Notes under the pieces: model-generated
Seen by the model: the letters and a program-made list of their open reading frames with translations, nothing else
Told to the model about the DNA's origin: nothing
The model's database searches: none
Position numbers and translations under genes: made by a program
Shown here: one piece after another, positions 27,213 through 40,102 of the stretch
How positions within the stretch are numbered: position 1 is the first letter of the stretch
Layout: every line of letters starts with the position of its first letter
Assembly (NCBI RefSeq): GCF_003205575.1
Contig: NZ_PYBW01000050.1
Coordinates: 1-64,000, forward strand
Reading direction: 5' to 3'
Source of the DNA: Streptomyces tateyamensis
Lineage (GTDB): Bacteria > Actinomycetota > Actinomycetes > Streptomycetales > Streptomycetaceae
Length of the DNA: 64,000 bases

Positions 27213-27509
27213 TCAGTCCTCCCCGAGGATCTGCGGGACCCGGAAGCGCTGCTCCTCGGCGGCCGGCGCACCGGCCAGGGCCTGCTCCGGGGTGAGCGAC
27301 GGGCGCACCTCGTCCGCGCGCATGACGTTGGTCAGCGGCAGCGGGTGGGAGGTCGGCGGGACGTCCTGTCCGGCGACCTCGGAAACGCGGGCGACCGCGC
27401 CGATGATCACGTCCAGCTGCTCGGCGAAGTGGTCCAGCTCCTCCGCCTGCAACTCCAGACGCGACAGCCGGGCGAGGTGGGCGACCTCCTCGCGCGTGAT
27501 GCCAGGCAT
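27213..27509 (-). CDS. gatC: Asp/Glu-tRNA amidotransferase subunit C, GatC
   Basis: 98 residues from ATG 27509 with GAGGAT upstream. The small helical subunit wraps around GatA and stabilises the complex; [20 protein letters not shown] is the typical N-terminus. First gene of gatC-gatA-(small membrane gene)-gatB. Confidence 0.95.
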   Translation of the reverse strand: MPGITREEVAHLARLSRLELQAEELDHFAEQLDVIIGAVARVSEVAGQDVPPTSHPLPLTNVMRADEVRPSLTPEQALAGAPAAEEQRFRVPQILGED

Positions 27510-27628
27510 GCAGCGATCCTCATCTGAGTTCTGGGCGAGGCCGGCACCCGCACCACCGCACGGCGAGCGGCGCTCCGTCCTCTTTGTCTTTGACCACCTA
27601 TCCTAGGGGGCGCGCGGTGCGGCCGGTG

Positions 27629-29389
27629 TTACTGAGGGGTCGTGGGTGCCTCGGTGGGCGGGGCCAGCGGCTGGCGGGGCAGGCCGGGGCACGGGAGTTC
27701 GGCCTGGCCGGTCCAGCGTTCCAGCGTGGGCAGCCGCTCGGCCGGCGGCGGGCCGGTTCGGTGCACCCGCAGCCAGGCGGTGGCCTGGTCGGCCGGCAGC
27801 GCGGCGGAGACCAGCCAGCCCTGCACCGCGTCCACCCCCAGGCCGTGCAGCCGCTCCCAGGTCTCGTCGTCCTCCACGCCCTCGGCCACCACGGTCAGCC
27901 CCAGCGAGTGGGCCAGCTCCACCGAGCAGCGCACCACCGCCGCGTCGTGGTGGTCGGCGACCATCCGGGAGACGAAGGACCGGTCGATCTTCAGCTCGCC
28001 GACCGGCAGGCTGCGCAGCCGCACCAGCGAGGAGTGGCCGGTGCCGAAGTCGTCCAGCGACATCCCCACCCCGTGGCCGCGCAGCTCGGCCAGCGTGTCG
28101 GCGGCCAGCCGGGAGTCGTCCAGCAGCAGCCGCTCGGTGATCTCCAACTGCAGTGCGTGCGCCGGTACCTGATGGCGCTCCAAGTGCCCGGCCACCCGGC
28201 GGGCGAAGCCGGGGTTGAGCACGTCGCGCGGCGAGACGTTGACCGCGACCTGGACCTGCAGCCCCTGCGACCGCCAGTCGGCCAGCTGGCCGATCGCGGC
28301 CTCCAGCACGTAGTCGGTCAGCCGGGGCATCAGGCCGCTGGACTCGGCCAGCCCGACGAACTCGTCCGGGGAGACCCGCCCGCGCCCGGGGCGCTCCCAG
28401 CGCAGCAGTGCCTCCAGGCCCACCACTCGGCCGTCGAAGGCCACCTTGGGCTGGTAGTGCAGCTGCACCTCGCCGGTCTCCAGCGCGCGGCGCAGGTCGC
28501 CGAGCAGGCCGATCCGGTAGGGCGTGTCGGCGTCCTGCGAGTGGTCGTACTGCTCGACGCCGGTGCGGGCCTGCTGGGCGTGGCCCATCGCCACGTCGGC
28601 CCGGCGGAGCAACGATTCTGCGTCCGCGGCGTGCTTGGGGTAGACGCAGACGCCGGCGGTGGCCTCCAGCACCAGCAGCAGGCCGTCGAGCCGGATCGGC
28701 GCGGCCAGCTCCGCGATCAGCGCCTTGGCCAGGCGCTCCAGGGTGTCGGCGCAGCCCACCCCGGGCAGCAGCACGGCGAACTCGTCGCCGCCCATCCGGG
28801 CCACCACCGCGCGCCGTCCGTTCTCGGCGACGGCGGGCAGCGAGGCGAGCAGGTCCTCGGTCTCCCGGCGGCGCTCGGCGGCCCCGGGCGGCCCGGCGGC
28901 CCGGGCGGCCTCCAGGGTGGGCCCGGGCAGGCCCGGGCCGCGGGCCTCCGGCGAGGCGCCGCGCAGCACCCGGTGCAGCCGGCGGCCGATGTGCACCAGC
29001 AGCCGGTCGCCCGCGCCATGACCGAGCGTGTCGTTGAGTGACCGGAATCGATCGAGGTCCAGCAGGATCAGACCGACGTTGTACGCCTCTTCGGCCTCGT
29101 GCTCGGCGATCGCCTCCTGGGCGGCGAGCAGCAGGGCGTGCCGGTTCGGCAGCCCGGTGAGCGGATCGGTCAGCTGGTCCCGGGCGCGGTCCCGGGCGAT
29201 CCGCCAGGCCGCGACCAGCACCGCCAACGGCACGGCGAACAGCGGCAGCAGCTCCGGCTCGTGCCGGCTCACCAGGACCGCCAACGGGATCAGCGGGGCG
29301 GCTCCGGCCAGCAGCACACCGAGCAGCAGGACCGCCCCCGCCACCCCCTGCGGCGGGCGCGTCGGCGCACCGCCGGTCGTACGATCCAT
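27629..29389 (-). CDS. rmdB: GGDEF/EAL protein, RmdB-like c-di-GMP phosphodiesterase
   Basis: 586 residues from ATG 29389 with GGAGGACAGG upstream. Two N-terminal membrane segments (about 16-38 and 47-63), then GGDEF with MGGDEFAVLLPG intact, then EAL with a full catalytic set: GLEALLRW, VAVNVSP, LQLEITER, SLDDFGTGHSSL, ELKIDRSFV and AEGVED. In S. coelicolor the gene between gatC and ligA is RmdB, a phosphodiesterase affecting development; the symbol is by position and domain match. Its EAL integrity contrasts with the degenerate EAL at 17065-20040. Confidence 0.85.
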   Translation of the reverse strand: MDRTTGGAPTRPPQGVAGAVLLLGVLLAGAAPLIPLAVLVSRHEPELLPLFAVPLAVLVAAWRIARDRARDQLTDPLTGLPNRHALLLAAQEAIAEHEAEEAYNVGLILLDLDRFRSLNDTLGHGAGDRLLVHIGRRLHRVLRGASPEARGPGLPGPTLEAARAAGPPGAAERRRETEDLLASLPAVAENGRRAVVARMGGDEFAVLLPGVGCADTLERLAKALIAELAAPIRLDGLLLVLEATAGVCVYPKHAADAESLLRRADVAMGHAQQARTGVEQYDHSQDADTPYRIGLLGDLRRALETGEVQLHYQPKVAFDGRVVGLEALLRWERPGRGRVSPDEFVGLAESSGLMPRLTDYVLEAAIGQLADWRSQGLQVQVAVNVSPRDVLNPGFARRVAGHLERHQVPAHALQLEITERLLLDDSRLAADTLAELRGHGVGMSLDDFGTGHSSLVRLRSLPVGELKIDRSFVSRMVADHHDAAVVRCSVELAHSLGLTVVAEGVEDDETWERLHGLGVDAVQGWLVSAALPADQATAWLRVHRTGPPPAERLPTLERWTGQAELPCPGLPRQPLAPPTEAPTTPQ

Positions 29390-29717
29390 ACGCCCTGTCC
29401 TCCGTCAGGCCCGCCCCCGCCCAGGCCGCATAGCGGCTGGAACCGACCCGAAGAACGGTCGGCGCCGGCACCGCTGATGCGGTGCCAGTCGGTCTCAGCC
29501 GGGTAGCGCCCCTGTCGGCGCCGGAGAACCCCCGGTGCCCCACTCCTGCTGACACACTGTTGCGCTCCAGAGTAAGTCCGGCCTCACGGGGAGGGCGGAC
29601 TTTCAGTCATCCGGGAGCACGCCAGCACGGATCCGGCGCCGCACACTGACACGATGCCCCTTTTCCACGCCCACCACCCAGGTGACGGGGCATCAGCACG
29701 ATAACAAGAGGGACACG
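29390..29717. other. Spacer between ligA and rmdB with inverted repeats
   Basis: No gene seen. It contains an 8-bp perfect inverted repeat GATGCCCC (29653-29660) with GGGGCATC (29687-29694) across 26 bases, and a smaller AGTCCG/CGGACT dyad on the plus strand near 29575-29612. The first may end ligA transcription; promoter elements for rmdB must also lie here but are not obvious. Confidence 0.45.
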
Positions 29718-33039
<3,322 letters not shown>

Positions 33040-33049
33040 GCTGGGCAGC

Positions 33050-33721
33050 CTACTGTCCCAGCAGGCCGGCCAGCCGGGCCCGGTAGAGCACCGCCACGGT
33101 GAAGCCGCAGCTGATCCGGCCCGCGGCCACCAGTTGCTCGGCCTCGGCGAAGGAGAACCGCACCGCCCGGCGGATGCCCTCCGCGGCGTCCAGCTCGCCG
33201 TACCCCGACACCCGGGCCGCGTAGAGCAGCACGTGACCGGCCACCAGCCCGGTGTCCGGGTACAGCGGGCCGAGCGGGACGAGTTCCGGGGCCCCGACCC
33301 CGAGCTCCTCGGCCAGCTCGCGGCGGGCGTTCTGCTCGCCGTCGGCCCCCGGTTCGCCGTAGCCGCGCGGGGCCTCCAGGTGCCAGGAGCGGGTGGGGTG
33401 CCGGTAGTGCTCCAGCAGCAGCACCCCGTCGGCCAGCAGCGGGAGCACCACCACCCCGGGCACCCCGGCGGGGTCCAGCATCCGCAGGTGCAGGCCCAGG
33501 CTCCCGCCGGGGAACCGGACCGGGTCGCGCAGCAGGGTCAGGTAGGGGTCGGCGTAGACCACGCCGGACTGCGCGGCGGCCACCGGGGCGGCGCCGCCGC
33601 GCTCGCGCACCGCCTGCTCGGCGGCGGCGGCCTCGGCGGGGTCGGTGAGGATCTCGATGCCCTCGGGGTCGTTGCGGAACAGCTCGGGGCGGTCGGTGCG
33701 CAGCTGGGCGTAGCGGTCCAT
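33050..33721 (-). CDS. NUDIX hydrolase-like protein
   Basis: 223 residues from ATG 33721, which follows AAAGGAG with 6-base spacing. The Nudix region reads LEAPRGYGEPGADGEQNARR followed by ELAEELGV. Compared with the ADP-ribose pyrophosphatase type, the first Glu of the box is Ala (GAD instead of GED), while the REL and EE positions remain. Activity on NDP-sugars or ADP-ribose is likely but may be reduced. The 11 bases before the MetE-like gene suggest co-transcription with it. Confidence 0.75.
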   Translation of the reverse strand: MDRYAQLRTDRPELFRNDPEGIEILTDPAEAAAAEQAVRERGGAAPVAAAQSGVVYADPYLTLLRDPVRFPGGSLGLHLRMLDPAGVPGVVVLPLLADGVLLLEHYRHPTRSWHLEAPRGYGEPGADGEQNARRELAEELGVGAPELVPLGPLYPDTGLVAGHVLLYAARVSGYGELDAAEGIRRAVRFSFAEAEQLVAAGRISCGFTVAVLYRARLAGLLGQ

Positions 33722-33789
33722 GGCGGGCTCCTTTCTGCTACCCGGCATGGTGCCCGCTGCGCCGACGCCCCGTCAGCCGGTTGCGGAGT

Positions 33790-35319
33790 TCAGGCCACCG
33801 GTTCCGGCTCGCCCAGCTCGGCCGCCTGCGCGGCCGCGTCGATCCCGGTCACCTCCGCGAAGCCGGCCTTGCGCAGGTCGGCGACCAGGGTCTCCCACTG
33901 GCGCAGCCCGCTGCCCGCGAACCGGCCCTCGATCAGCCGCAGGCTGGCCTCCAGCCGGGCCTGCTCGGACCGCCCGGTGGACCGGTTGACCACCAGGCGC
34001 ACCACCACCGGCGCGGCCCGGTTGGCGAAGGCCCGGGTCACCTCGCCGAGGATCTCGAAGGCCGGGTGCGCGCCGAAGATCACCCGTACCGAGGCGGTCG
34101 CCACCTCGACCAGCAGCTCCACCTGCGGGGTCCAGCGGGCCATCCGGGCGGCGACCTTGCGCCTGGCGACCCGGGCGCTGGCCTCCCGGACCATCGCCAC
34201 GTAGGCGGAGACCACCGCCGGCGCGCCGTGCTCCGGGTCGCCGAACCGCCCCGGGTCGGCCACCCGGGGATCGGCCAGCAGGGCCTGCAGCCGGGTCAGG
34301 TAGCGCTGCCACTGCGGAGTCTGACGCAACGCCAGCACGTCCGGCAGCGCGAGCTCGGCGAAGGACTCGACGTACAGTCCCTCCTGGACCACCTCGAAGG
34401 CGGTCCGGCGCACGATCTCCACCAGCTGCTCGGGGCTCAGCTCGGCCTTCTGCGTGGCCCACCGGAGCACCGACTCCTGCAGCGCGCTGCGCGGCATCGA
34501 ACCCTGCGGGGTCAGCGCGAACGCGCCGAGCCGGTCGGCCAGGTTGATGTTGTAGGCGAGGTCCACCACCTGCTTGATCTCTGCCCCGAACTCCCGGGTC
34601 GGGTCGTAGGCGCGGTCGGCGGGGTTGCTGCCTTCGCGCACCACGAAGTGGCGGTAGAGCTCGTCGCGCAGCACCAGGCCGCGCTCGCGGATCCGGTCGT
34701 TGCTGAACTCGGCCACCGCCAGGAACCGCTCGCGCAGCCGGTCCTGCCGCTCTGCCGGAACCTCCAGCGCCCTGGCCAGCGCCGGGAAGTCCATCAGGTT
34801 GAGGTCGTGCGCGTAACGGGAGAACTCACGTCCGAGCACCGTCCCGTCCTGCGAGTTGGCCGCCTCGTCCCAGGCCATCCGCAGGCAGACCGGCCGGGTC
34901 TCCTGGCAGACCCGCTCCCAGGCCTGCCACCCCTGCTCCGCCACCCCGAACAGCGGCTGCTGCACCGGCGACGCCTCGTTCCACAGGAACGGCACCAGGG
35001 TGCCCTCGCCGAGCAGCTGCTTGAACGCCTCGCGCTCCGGCGAGTCGGTCAGGAAGTCCCGGGTCACCGCCGGGTTGTTGTAGAGGTAGGCCCGGTTGAC
35101 CACCACCTGCTCACCGTTGACCAGGGCCCGGATGTACTCCGTGCGCACCCGGTCGTCCTGGTGGCGCAGCGCGGCCCGGCGCGAGAGGTCCCCGCGCCAC
35201 ACACCGCGCAGCTCCCCGGCGGCGAGCCACTGGTTGTCGAGGGCCTGGGCTATCACCGGCACCTGGCGCAGGTCTTCGGGCTCGATCCGGTCGAATTCGA
35301 CGTTCGCCTCGCTGGACAT
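33790..35319 (-). CDS. Hypothetical protein (509 residues), no recognised domain
   Basis: A soluble, mostly helical, charged protein with no signal peptide or membrane segment. Start ATG 35319 (MSSEANVEFDR) is chosen because the upstream in-frame residues look non-coding; no clear ribosome site precedes it, so the start is uncertain. Recurrent features are tryptophan-rich segments in the N-terminal half (NQWLAAGELRGVWRGD, GWQAWERV) and a helical C-terminal half. I do not recognise the family. The real-gene call rests on length, third-position GC and the absence of a better frame. Confidence 0.7.
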   Translation of the reverse strand: MSSEANVEFDRIEPEDLRQVPVIAQALDNQWLAAGELRGVWRGDLSRRAALRHQDDRVRTEYIRALVNGEQVVVNRAYLYNNPAVTRDFLTDSPEREAFKQLLGEGTLVPFLWNEASPVQQPLFGVAEQGWQAWERVCQETRPVCLRMAWDEAANSQDGTVLGREFSRYAHDLNLMDFPALARALEVPAERQDRLRERFLAVAEFSNDRIRERGLVLRDELYRHFVVREGSNPADRAYDPTREFGAEIKQVVDLAYNINLADRLGAFALTPQGSMPRSALQESVLRWATQKAELSPEQLVEIVRRTAFEVVQEGLYVESFAELALPDVLALRQTPQWQRYLTRLQALLADPRVADPGRFGDPEHGAPAVVSAYVAMVREASARVARRKVAARMARWTPQVELLVEVATASVRVIFGAHPAFEILGEVTRAFANRAAPVVVRLVVNRSTGRSEQARLEASLRLIEGRFAGSGLRQWETLVADLRKAGFAEVTGIDAAAQAAELGEPEPVA

Positions 35320-35433
35320 GAGCGTGATGCTACCGGCGGTGGGTGACGGCCAGTCAGCTGATTTCGGGATCTCCTCGGTCAAGAGCCATCGTCACTCGGT
35401 CGACACCGGAGCGAAGTTGGTCACCTAGGCTCA

Positions 35434-35470
35434 GAGAGGCCTGTTCCGCCGATCGCGGAGCAGGCCTCTC
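35434..35470 (-). terminator. Terminator after SDR gene
   Basis: A 10-bp perfect stem (35434-35443 with 35461-35470), extended inward after a 2-base mismatch by CCGC/GCGG. It lies 8 bases past the SDR stop codon. Confidence 0.75.
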
Positions 35471-35477
35471 ACCAGGA

Positions 35478-36167
35478 CTACAGGCCCGGGCGGACCGTCA
35501 GGTCGGTCAGCGTCGCGTCCCGGGGCAGGTCGAGAGCGGTGAGGATGGCGGTGGCCACCGACTCCGGGGCGATCCAGCGGGACGGGTCGTACTCCTTGCC
35601 CTCCTGCTGGTGCACCTTCTGCTGCATGGGGGTGGCGGTGCGGCCGGGGTAGACGGTGGTGACCCGGATGCCGTTCGGCTGCTCCTCGGCGCGCAGGGCG
35701 TCGGCCAGGGCGCGCAGGCCGAACTTGCTGGCCGCGTAGGAGCCCCACTCGGCGTGCGCGGCCAGGCCGGCGCCGGAGTTGACGAAGACCACGTGGCCGC
35801 GGGCCTGGCGCAGCTGCGGCATCAGCAGGCGGGTCAGCTCGGCGGGGGCGACCAGGTTGGCCGCCAGGGTGTCCTGCCAGACCTTCACCGGGGTGTCGGC
35901 GACCGGGCCGAGCTCGACCACGCCGGCCACGTGCAGCAGCGAGTCCAGGCGCAGCGGCAGGGTCTGGTGGCCCAGCGCCCAGGAGAGCTTGGCCGGATTG
36001 GCCAGGTCGCCGACCAGGGTCTGGACAGCGGGGTGGAGCCGGCGCAGTTGGGCGGCGCGGGCCGCGTCGCGGGCGAGCAGCCAGACCTCGTCGCCGCGCT
36101 CGATCAGACGCTGGGCGAGGGCGGCACCGATGCCGGAGCCGGCGCCGGTGAGCAGGTGGGTGGGCAT
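35478..36167 (-). CDS. Short-chain dehydrogenase/reductase (SDR)
   Basis: 229 residues. Classical SDR: TGAGSGIGAALAQ cofactor loop at residues 7-19, HVAGVVE-type motif, and the catalytic pair Ser in VFVNSGAG plus YAASK (about 143-147). The first-strand residues and the charged residue after it (R in LLARD) suggest NADP(H) preference. Substrate unknown. Start ATG 36167, 9 bases after the LOG-family gene stop, so probably co-transcribed with it. Confidence 0.88.
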   Translation of the reverse strand: MPTHLLTGAGSGIGAALAQRLIERGDEVWLLARDAARAAQLRRLHPAVQTLVGDLANPAKLSWALGHQTLPLRLDSLLHVAGVVELGPVADTPVKVWQDTLAANLVAPAELTRLLMPQLRQARGHVVFVNSGAGLAAHAEWGSYAASKFGLRALADALRAEEQPNGIRVTTVYPGRTATPMQQKVHQQEGKEYDPSRWIAPESVATAILTALDLPRDATLTDLTVRPGL

Positions 36168-36176
36168 GAGGGCCTT

Positions 36177-36704
36177 TCAGGCAGTGGTGAGGTGGGTAAA
36201 GACCTCGGCGGGGGTCTCGGCGAAGGCGATCAGCTGGTCGAGCGGGCGGGGCAGGAAGCCCTCGGCGTCCATCCTCTCCAACTGCACGCGCATGCCGGTG
36301 TAGAAGCCCTCGGTGTCGAGCAGCACGACCGGCTTGTCGTGCAGGCCGTGCTTCTTGAGTTCGAGCACCTCGGTGATCTCGTCCAGCGTGCCGAGGCCGC
36401 CGACCAGCACCACGATGGCGTCGGCCCGAGCCAGCAGCTGGGCCTTGCGCTCGGCGAGGTCGCGGGTGAGCACGAGTTCGTCGGCCCCCGGATAGGTCTT
36501 GTGCTTGAGCAGTTCGACCTGGATCCCGACCAGCTTGCCGCCGGCCGCCTTGACCTGGTCGGCCAGCAGACCCATCAGGCCGGCGTTGGAGCCGCCCCAG
36601 ACCAGGGTGTGGCCGCCGGTGCCGAGCAGCCGGGCGAACTCGGCGGCGGGGGCGGAGTAGCGGTCGTCGAGCGAGTATGCGGAGCAGAAGACCGTGATGT
36701 TCAT
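36177..36704 (-). CDS. LOG family (TIGR00730-type) protein
   Basis: 175 residues. LOG-type enzymes release the free base from nucleotide 5'-monophosphates (cytokinin-activating in plants); bacterial members are often mislabelled lysine decarboxylase. The signature here is VGGLGTLDEITEVLELKK, with the usual first Pro of PGGxGT replaced by Val; the Gly-Gly, Thr and Glu positions are kept. LVWGGSNAGLMGLLAD is the phosphate-binding N-terminal loop. It lies between mnmA and the SDR gene. Confidence 0.8.
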   Translation of the reverse strand: MNITVFCSAYSLDDRYSAPAAEFARLLGTGGHTLVWGGSNAGLMGLLADQVKAAGGKLVGIQVELLKHKTYPGADELVLTRDLAERKAQLLARADAIVVLVGGLGTLDEITEVLELKKHGLHDKPVVLLDTEGFYTGMRVQLERMDAEGFLPRPLDQLIAFAETPAEVFTHLTTA

Positions 36705-36720
36705 AGGAGCACCAGGACTA

Positions 36721-37863
36721 TCAGATCTCCGCCACGGCCCGCCGCTCGGTTTCGGCGATGGTGGCCGAGCCGACCACCCGGGTGCCGTCGTAGAGCACCA
36801 CGGCCTGGCCGGGCGCGATCCCGCGGGCCGGGGTGTCCAGGGCCACTCGCAGCTGCCCGCCGGCCAGTTCGGCGGTGACCGGCACCTCCTCGCCGTGCGC
36901 GCGCAGCTGGGCGGTGTAGCGGCCCGCGCCCACCGGCGCCGGGCCGCACCAGCGCGGCCGGATCGCGGTCAGGCCCAGCACGTCCAGGCCGGCCGCCGGG
37001 CCGACCGTGACGGTGTTGTCCACCGGCGAGATGTCCAGCACGTAGCGCGGCTTGCCGTCCGGCGCCGGGTGGCCGATCCGCAGGCCCTTGCGCTGGCCGA
37101 TGGTGAAGCCGTAGGCGCCGTCGTGCTCGCCGAGCTTGGTGCCGTCGGCGTCCAGGATGTCGCCGGGCGCGCGGCCCAGCCGCTCGGCCAGGAAGCCCTG
37201 GGTGTCGCCGTCGGCGATGAAGCAGATGTCGTGGCTGTCCGGCTTCTTGGCCACCGCCAGGTCGCGGCGCTCGGCCTCGGCCCGGATCTGCTCCTTGGTG
37301 GTGTCGCCGAGCGGGAAGAGCGAGTGCGCGAGCTGCTGCGCGTCCAGCACCCCGAGCACGTAGGACTGGTCCTTGGCGGCGTCCACCGCACGGTGCAACT
37401 CACGGCCGCCGCCTGGCAGTTCGACGATCCGGGCATAGTGGCCGGTGCACACCGCGTCGAAGCCCAGGGCCAGCGCCCTGTCCAGCAGCGCGGCGAACTT
37501 GATCTTCTCGTTGCAGCGAAGGCAGGGGTTGGGGGTGCGGCCGGCCGCGTACTCGGCGACGAAGTCGTCGATCACGTCCTCGCGGAACCGCTCGGCCAGG
37601 TCCCAGACGTAGAACGGGATGCCGATCACGTCGGCGGCCCGGCGGGCGTCCCGGGAGTCCTCCAGGGTGCAGCAGCCGCGGGCGCCGGTGCGGAAGGACT
37701 GCGGGTTCGCCGCCAGCGCCAGGTGCACCCCGGTGACCTCGTGCCCGGCTTCCACCGCGCGCGCCGCGGCCACGGCGGAGTCGACGCCGCCGGACATGGC
37801 GGCGAGCACGCGCAGGCGGGGGCTGGTGGAGGGGCCGCTGGGGGCGCCGGGGAAGTCAGTCAT
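36721..37863 (-). CDS. mnmA: tRNA-specific 2-thiouridylase MnmA
   Basis: 380 residues from ATG 37863 with GGAGG 7 bases upstream. Transfers sulfur to U34 of tRNAs for Lys, Glu and Gln. PP-loop [10 protein letters not shown] (about 25-34), catalytic Cys in [12 protein letters not shown], AdoMet-independent CTGHYAR and the second catalytic Cys in [10 protein letters not shown]. The adjacent upstream cysteine desulfurase gene supplies the persulfide, so the pair forms a tRNA-thiolation unit. Confidence 0.96.
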   Translation of the reverse strand: MTDFPGAPSGPSTSPRLRVLAAMSGGVDSAVAAARAVEAGHEVTGVHLALAANPQSFRTGARGCCTLEDSRDARRAADVIGIPFYVWDLAERFREDVIDDFVAEYAAGRTPNPCLRCNEKIKFAALLDRALALGFDAVCTGHYARIVELPGGGRELHRAVDAAKDQSYVLGVLDAQQLAHSLFPLGDTTKEQIRAEAERRDLAVAKKPDSHDICFIADGDTQGFLAERLGRAPGDILDADGTKLGEHDGAYGFTIGQRKGLRIGHPAPDGKPRYVLDISPVDNTVTVGPAAGLDVLGLTAIRPRWCGPAPVGAGRYTAQLRAHGEEVPVTAELAGGQLRVALDTPARGIAPGQAVVLYDGTRVVGSATIAETERRAVAEI

Positions 37864-37911
37864 AGTGCCCTCCAGCGTACGCAATGAGCGGCTTCGGCCG
37901 GACCGGCCCCA

Positions 37912-37959
37912 GCACCGACCGGTCCTGGCACCGACCGACCCCGGCTCCGACCGGCCCTA
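37912..37959. repeat. Three 16-bp imperfect direct repeats between mnmA and desulfurase
   Basis: Units begin GCACCGACC, GCACCGACC and GCTCCGACC, each followed by a variable GGTCCT/GACCCC/GGCCCT part. They fill the 93-base spacer up to the desulfurase stop codon. Confidence 0.55.
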
Positions 37960-39126
37960 GCGCTGTCCGGCGCGCTCGGCCCGCTGGACCACCGGGCCGA
38001 TCGCCTCGGCCAGCACGTCCACGTCCGCCTTGGTGGAGGTGTGCCCCAGCGAGAACCGCAGCGAGGAGCGGGCGAGCAGCGGGTCGGCGCCGATCGCCAG
38101 CAGCACGTGGCTGGGCTGCGGCACGCCCGCCGAGCAGGCCGAGCCGGTGGAGGCCTCGATGCCGGCCGCGTCCAGCAGCATCAGCAGCGCGTCGCCCTCG
38201 CAGCCGGGGAAGGAGAAGTGCGCGTTGGCGGGCAGCCGGCCGGCCGGGTCCGGGTCGCCGTTGAGCACCGCCGCGGGCACCGCGGCCCGCACCCGGGCCA
38301 CCAGGTCGTCGCGCAGCCCCGCCACCGCCACCGCGTGCTCGGCCTGCCGCTCGACCGCCAGCCGCACGGCGGTCGCGAAGCCCGCCGCGGCCGGCACGTC
38401 CAGGGTGCCGGAGCGCACGTCGCGCTCCTGGCCGCCGCCGTGCAGCAGCGGCACCGGGGTCTGGCCCCGGCCGAGCAGCAGCGCGCCGACCCCGTACGGG
38501 CCGCCGACCTTGTGCCCGGTGACGGTCAGCGCGTCCAGCCCGCTGGCCGCGAAGTCGATCGGCACCTGACCCAGCGCCTGCACCGCGTCGGCATGCATCG
38601 GGATGCCGAACTCCTTGGCCACTGCGGCCAGTTCGGCGATCGGCAGCAGGGTGCCGATCTCGTTGTTGGCCCACATCACGGTGACCAGGGCGACCGAGCC
38701 GGGCTCCCGCTCGATCGCCTCGCGCAGCGCCTCGGGGTGCACCCGGCCGTGTCCGTCCACCGGCAGGTACTCGACCTGCGCGCCCTCGTGCTCGGCCAGC
38801 CAGTGCACCGCGTCCAGCACCGCGTGGTGCTCCACCGGGCTGCACAGCACCCGGGTGCGGGCCGGATCGGCGTCCCGGCGGGCCCAGTACAGCCCCTTGA
38901 CGGCGAGGTTGTCCGACTCGGTACCGCCGCCGGTCAGCACGATCTCGCTCGGCCGGGCGCCCAGCGCGGCGGCCAGCGACTCGCGGGACTCCTCGACGAC
39001 CCGGCGGGCCCGCCGGCCGGCCGCGTGCAGGGAGGAGGCGTTGCCGGTGACGCCGAGGTGCGCCGTCATCGCGGCGATCGCCTCGGGGAGCATCGGGGTG
39101 GTGGCCGCATGGTCGAGGTATGGCAT
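37957..39126 (-). CDS. Cysteine desulfurase (NifS/IscS family)
   Basis: 389 residues. PLP enzyme that takes sulfur from cysteine for tRNA thiolation and Fe-S assembly. N-terminal [17 protein letters not shown]-Lys in [16 protein letters not shown], and the sulfur-carrying Cys in STGSACSAG near residue 322. Start ATG 39126. There is no Shine-Dalgarno site; a -10-like TACACT lies about 10-15 bases upstream, so a leaderless transcript is possible. Gene order with mnmA supports a partner role. Confidence 0.92.
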   Translation of the reverse strand: MPYLDHAATTPMLPEAIAAMTAHLGVTGNASSLHAAGRRARRVVEESRESLAAALGARPSEIVLTGGGTESDNLAVKGLYWARRDADPARTRVLCSPVEHHAVLDAVHWLAEHEGAQVEYLPVDGHGRVHPEALREAIEREPGSVALVTVMWANNEIGTLLPIAELAAVAKEFGIPMHADAVQALGQVPIDFAASGLDALTVTGHKVGGPYGVGALLLGRGQTPVPLLHGGGQERDVRSGTLDVPAAAGFATAVRLAVERQAEHAVAVAGLRDDLVARVRAAVPAAVLNGDPDPAGRLPANAHFSFPGCEGDALLMLLDAAGIEASTGSACSAGVPQPSHVLLAIGADPLLARSSLRFSLGHTSTKADVDVLAEAIGPVVQRAERAGQR

Positions 39127-39198
39127 GGCTGCACCAGTGTAGGCGGAGCACTGGAACGGCCCGCGCCGCAGGGCGTGGCCCGGGTCACGATTCGGCCA

Positions 39199-39227
39199 TT
39201 GCACGCTCTGCAACGCGGGGTTAGCCT
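39199..39227 (+). promoter_or_regulatory. Promoter and palindromic operator for the IclR gene
   Basis: TTGCAC (39199-39204), a 17-base spacer and TAGCCT (39222-39227) fit a housekeeping sigma-type promoter. The -35 lies within the palindrome TTGCA-CGCTC-TGCAA (39199-39213), typical of an autoregulatory IclR operator. The divergent desulfurase gene starts about 70 bases away. Confidence 0.65.
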
Positions 39228-39280
39228 CCTCGCGCCGGCCACTCGATGGCCACCTAGGTGAATGAGGGGTGCGGGCCGCA

Positions 39281-40102
39281 ATGTCGCAGACCGTCGACCG
39301 GGCGCTGACGATCCTCGCCTCGCTGGGGGACGGCCCCGCCTCGCTGGAGCAGGCGGCCGGAACCATCGGGGTGCACAAGTCCACCGCCCTGCGGCTGCTG
39401 CGGACCCTGGAGGAGCACGGGTTCGTGCAGCGCCAGGCCGACCACCGCTACCGGCTGGGCGGCCGGCTGCTGTCGCTGGCGCACATCGCGCTGGAGGGCA
39501 TCGACGTGCGCCAGGTCTCGGCGCCCTACCTCGCCTCGCTCAGCGAGCGCTACGGGCACACCGTCCACCTGGCGGTCCTGGAGGGCTCCCAGGTGGTCTG
39601 GGTGGACAAGGTCGAGGCCCGGTACCCGGTCCCCGTGGACAGCTGGCTCGGTCCGGCCTCCCGGATCGGCCGCAAGGCCCCGGCCGGCGCCACCGCGGCC
39701 GGCAAGGTGCTGCTGGCCGACCTGGTGGAGGATCAGCTCGCCGCGCTGCTGGACTCGCTGGACTTCCCGGCCCGCACTCCGCGCAGCCTGCGCTCGGCCC
39801 ACGAGCTGCGCACCGAGCTGCTCGCGGTGGCCGCCCACGGCTGGTCGCTGGACCAGGGCGAGTACCAGGAGAGCGTCAACTGCCTGGCCGCGCCGATCAA
39901 GGGCAACGACGGGCGGGCGATCGCCGCCTGCACGATCTCGGTACCGTCCGCGGTGGCACCGGTGGGCGAGCTGAACCGGCTGCTGCCCGAACTGCTCTGC
40001 ACGGTGGAGGCGATCTCCCTGGCCTACGGCGGCTCGCCTACTCCTCGCTGGTGCGAGAACCGTTGCGGTGCCAAGCACGCGGCGCGCGCCAGCCATACCT
40101 GA
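39281..40102 (+). CDS. IclR family transcriptional regulator
   Basis: 273 residues from ATG 39281 ([12 protein letters not shown]). Winged helix-turn-helix over the first ~65 residues ([22 protein letters not shown]), then the IclR effector-binding domain with [23 protein letters not shown]. The ligand is unknown. The last ~25 residues (after SLAYGG) extend beyond the normal end of the family and overlap the TRIC gene on the opposite strand by 65 bases, so the tail could be a late stop-codon loss. The GTG at 39269 is an alternative start. Confidence 0.9.
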   Translation: MSQTVDRALTILASLGDGPASLEQAAGTIGVHKSTALRLLRTLEEHGFVQRQADHRYRLGGRLLSLAHIALEGIDVRQVSAPYLASLSERYGHTVHLAVLEGSQVVWVDKVEARYPVPVDSWLGPASRIGRKAPAGATAAGKVLLADLVEDQLAALLDSLDFPARTPRSLRSAHELRTELLAVAAHGWSLDQGEYQESVNCLAAPIKGNDGRAIAACTISVPSAVAPVGELNRLLPELLCTVEAISLAYGGSPTPRWCENRCGAKHAARASHT

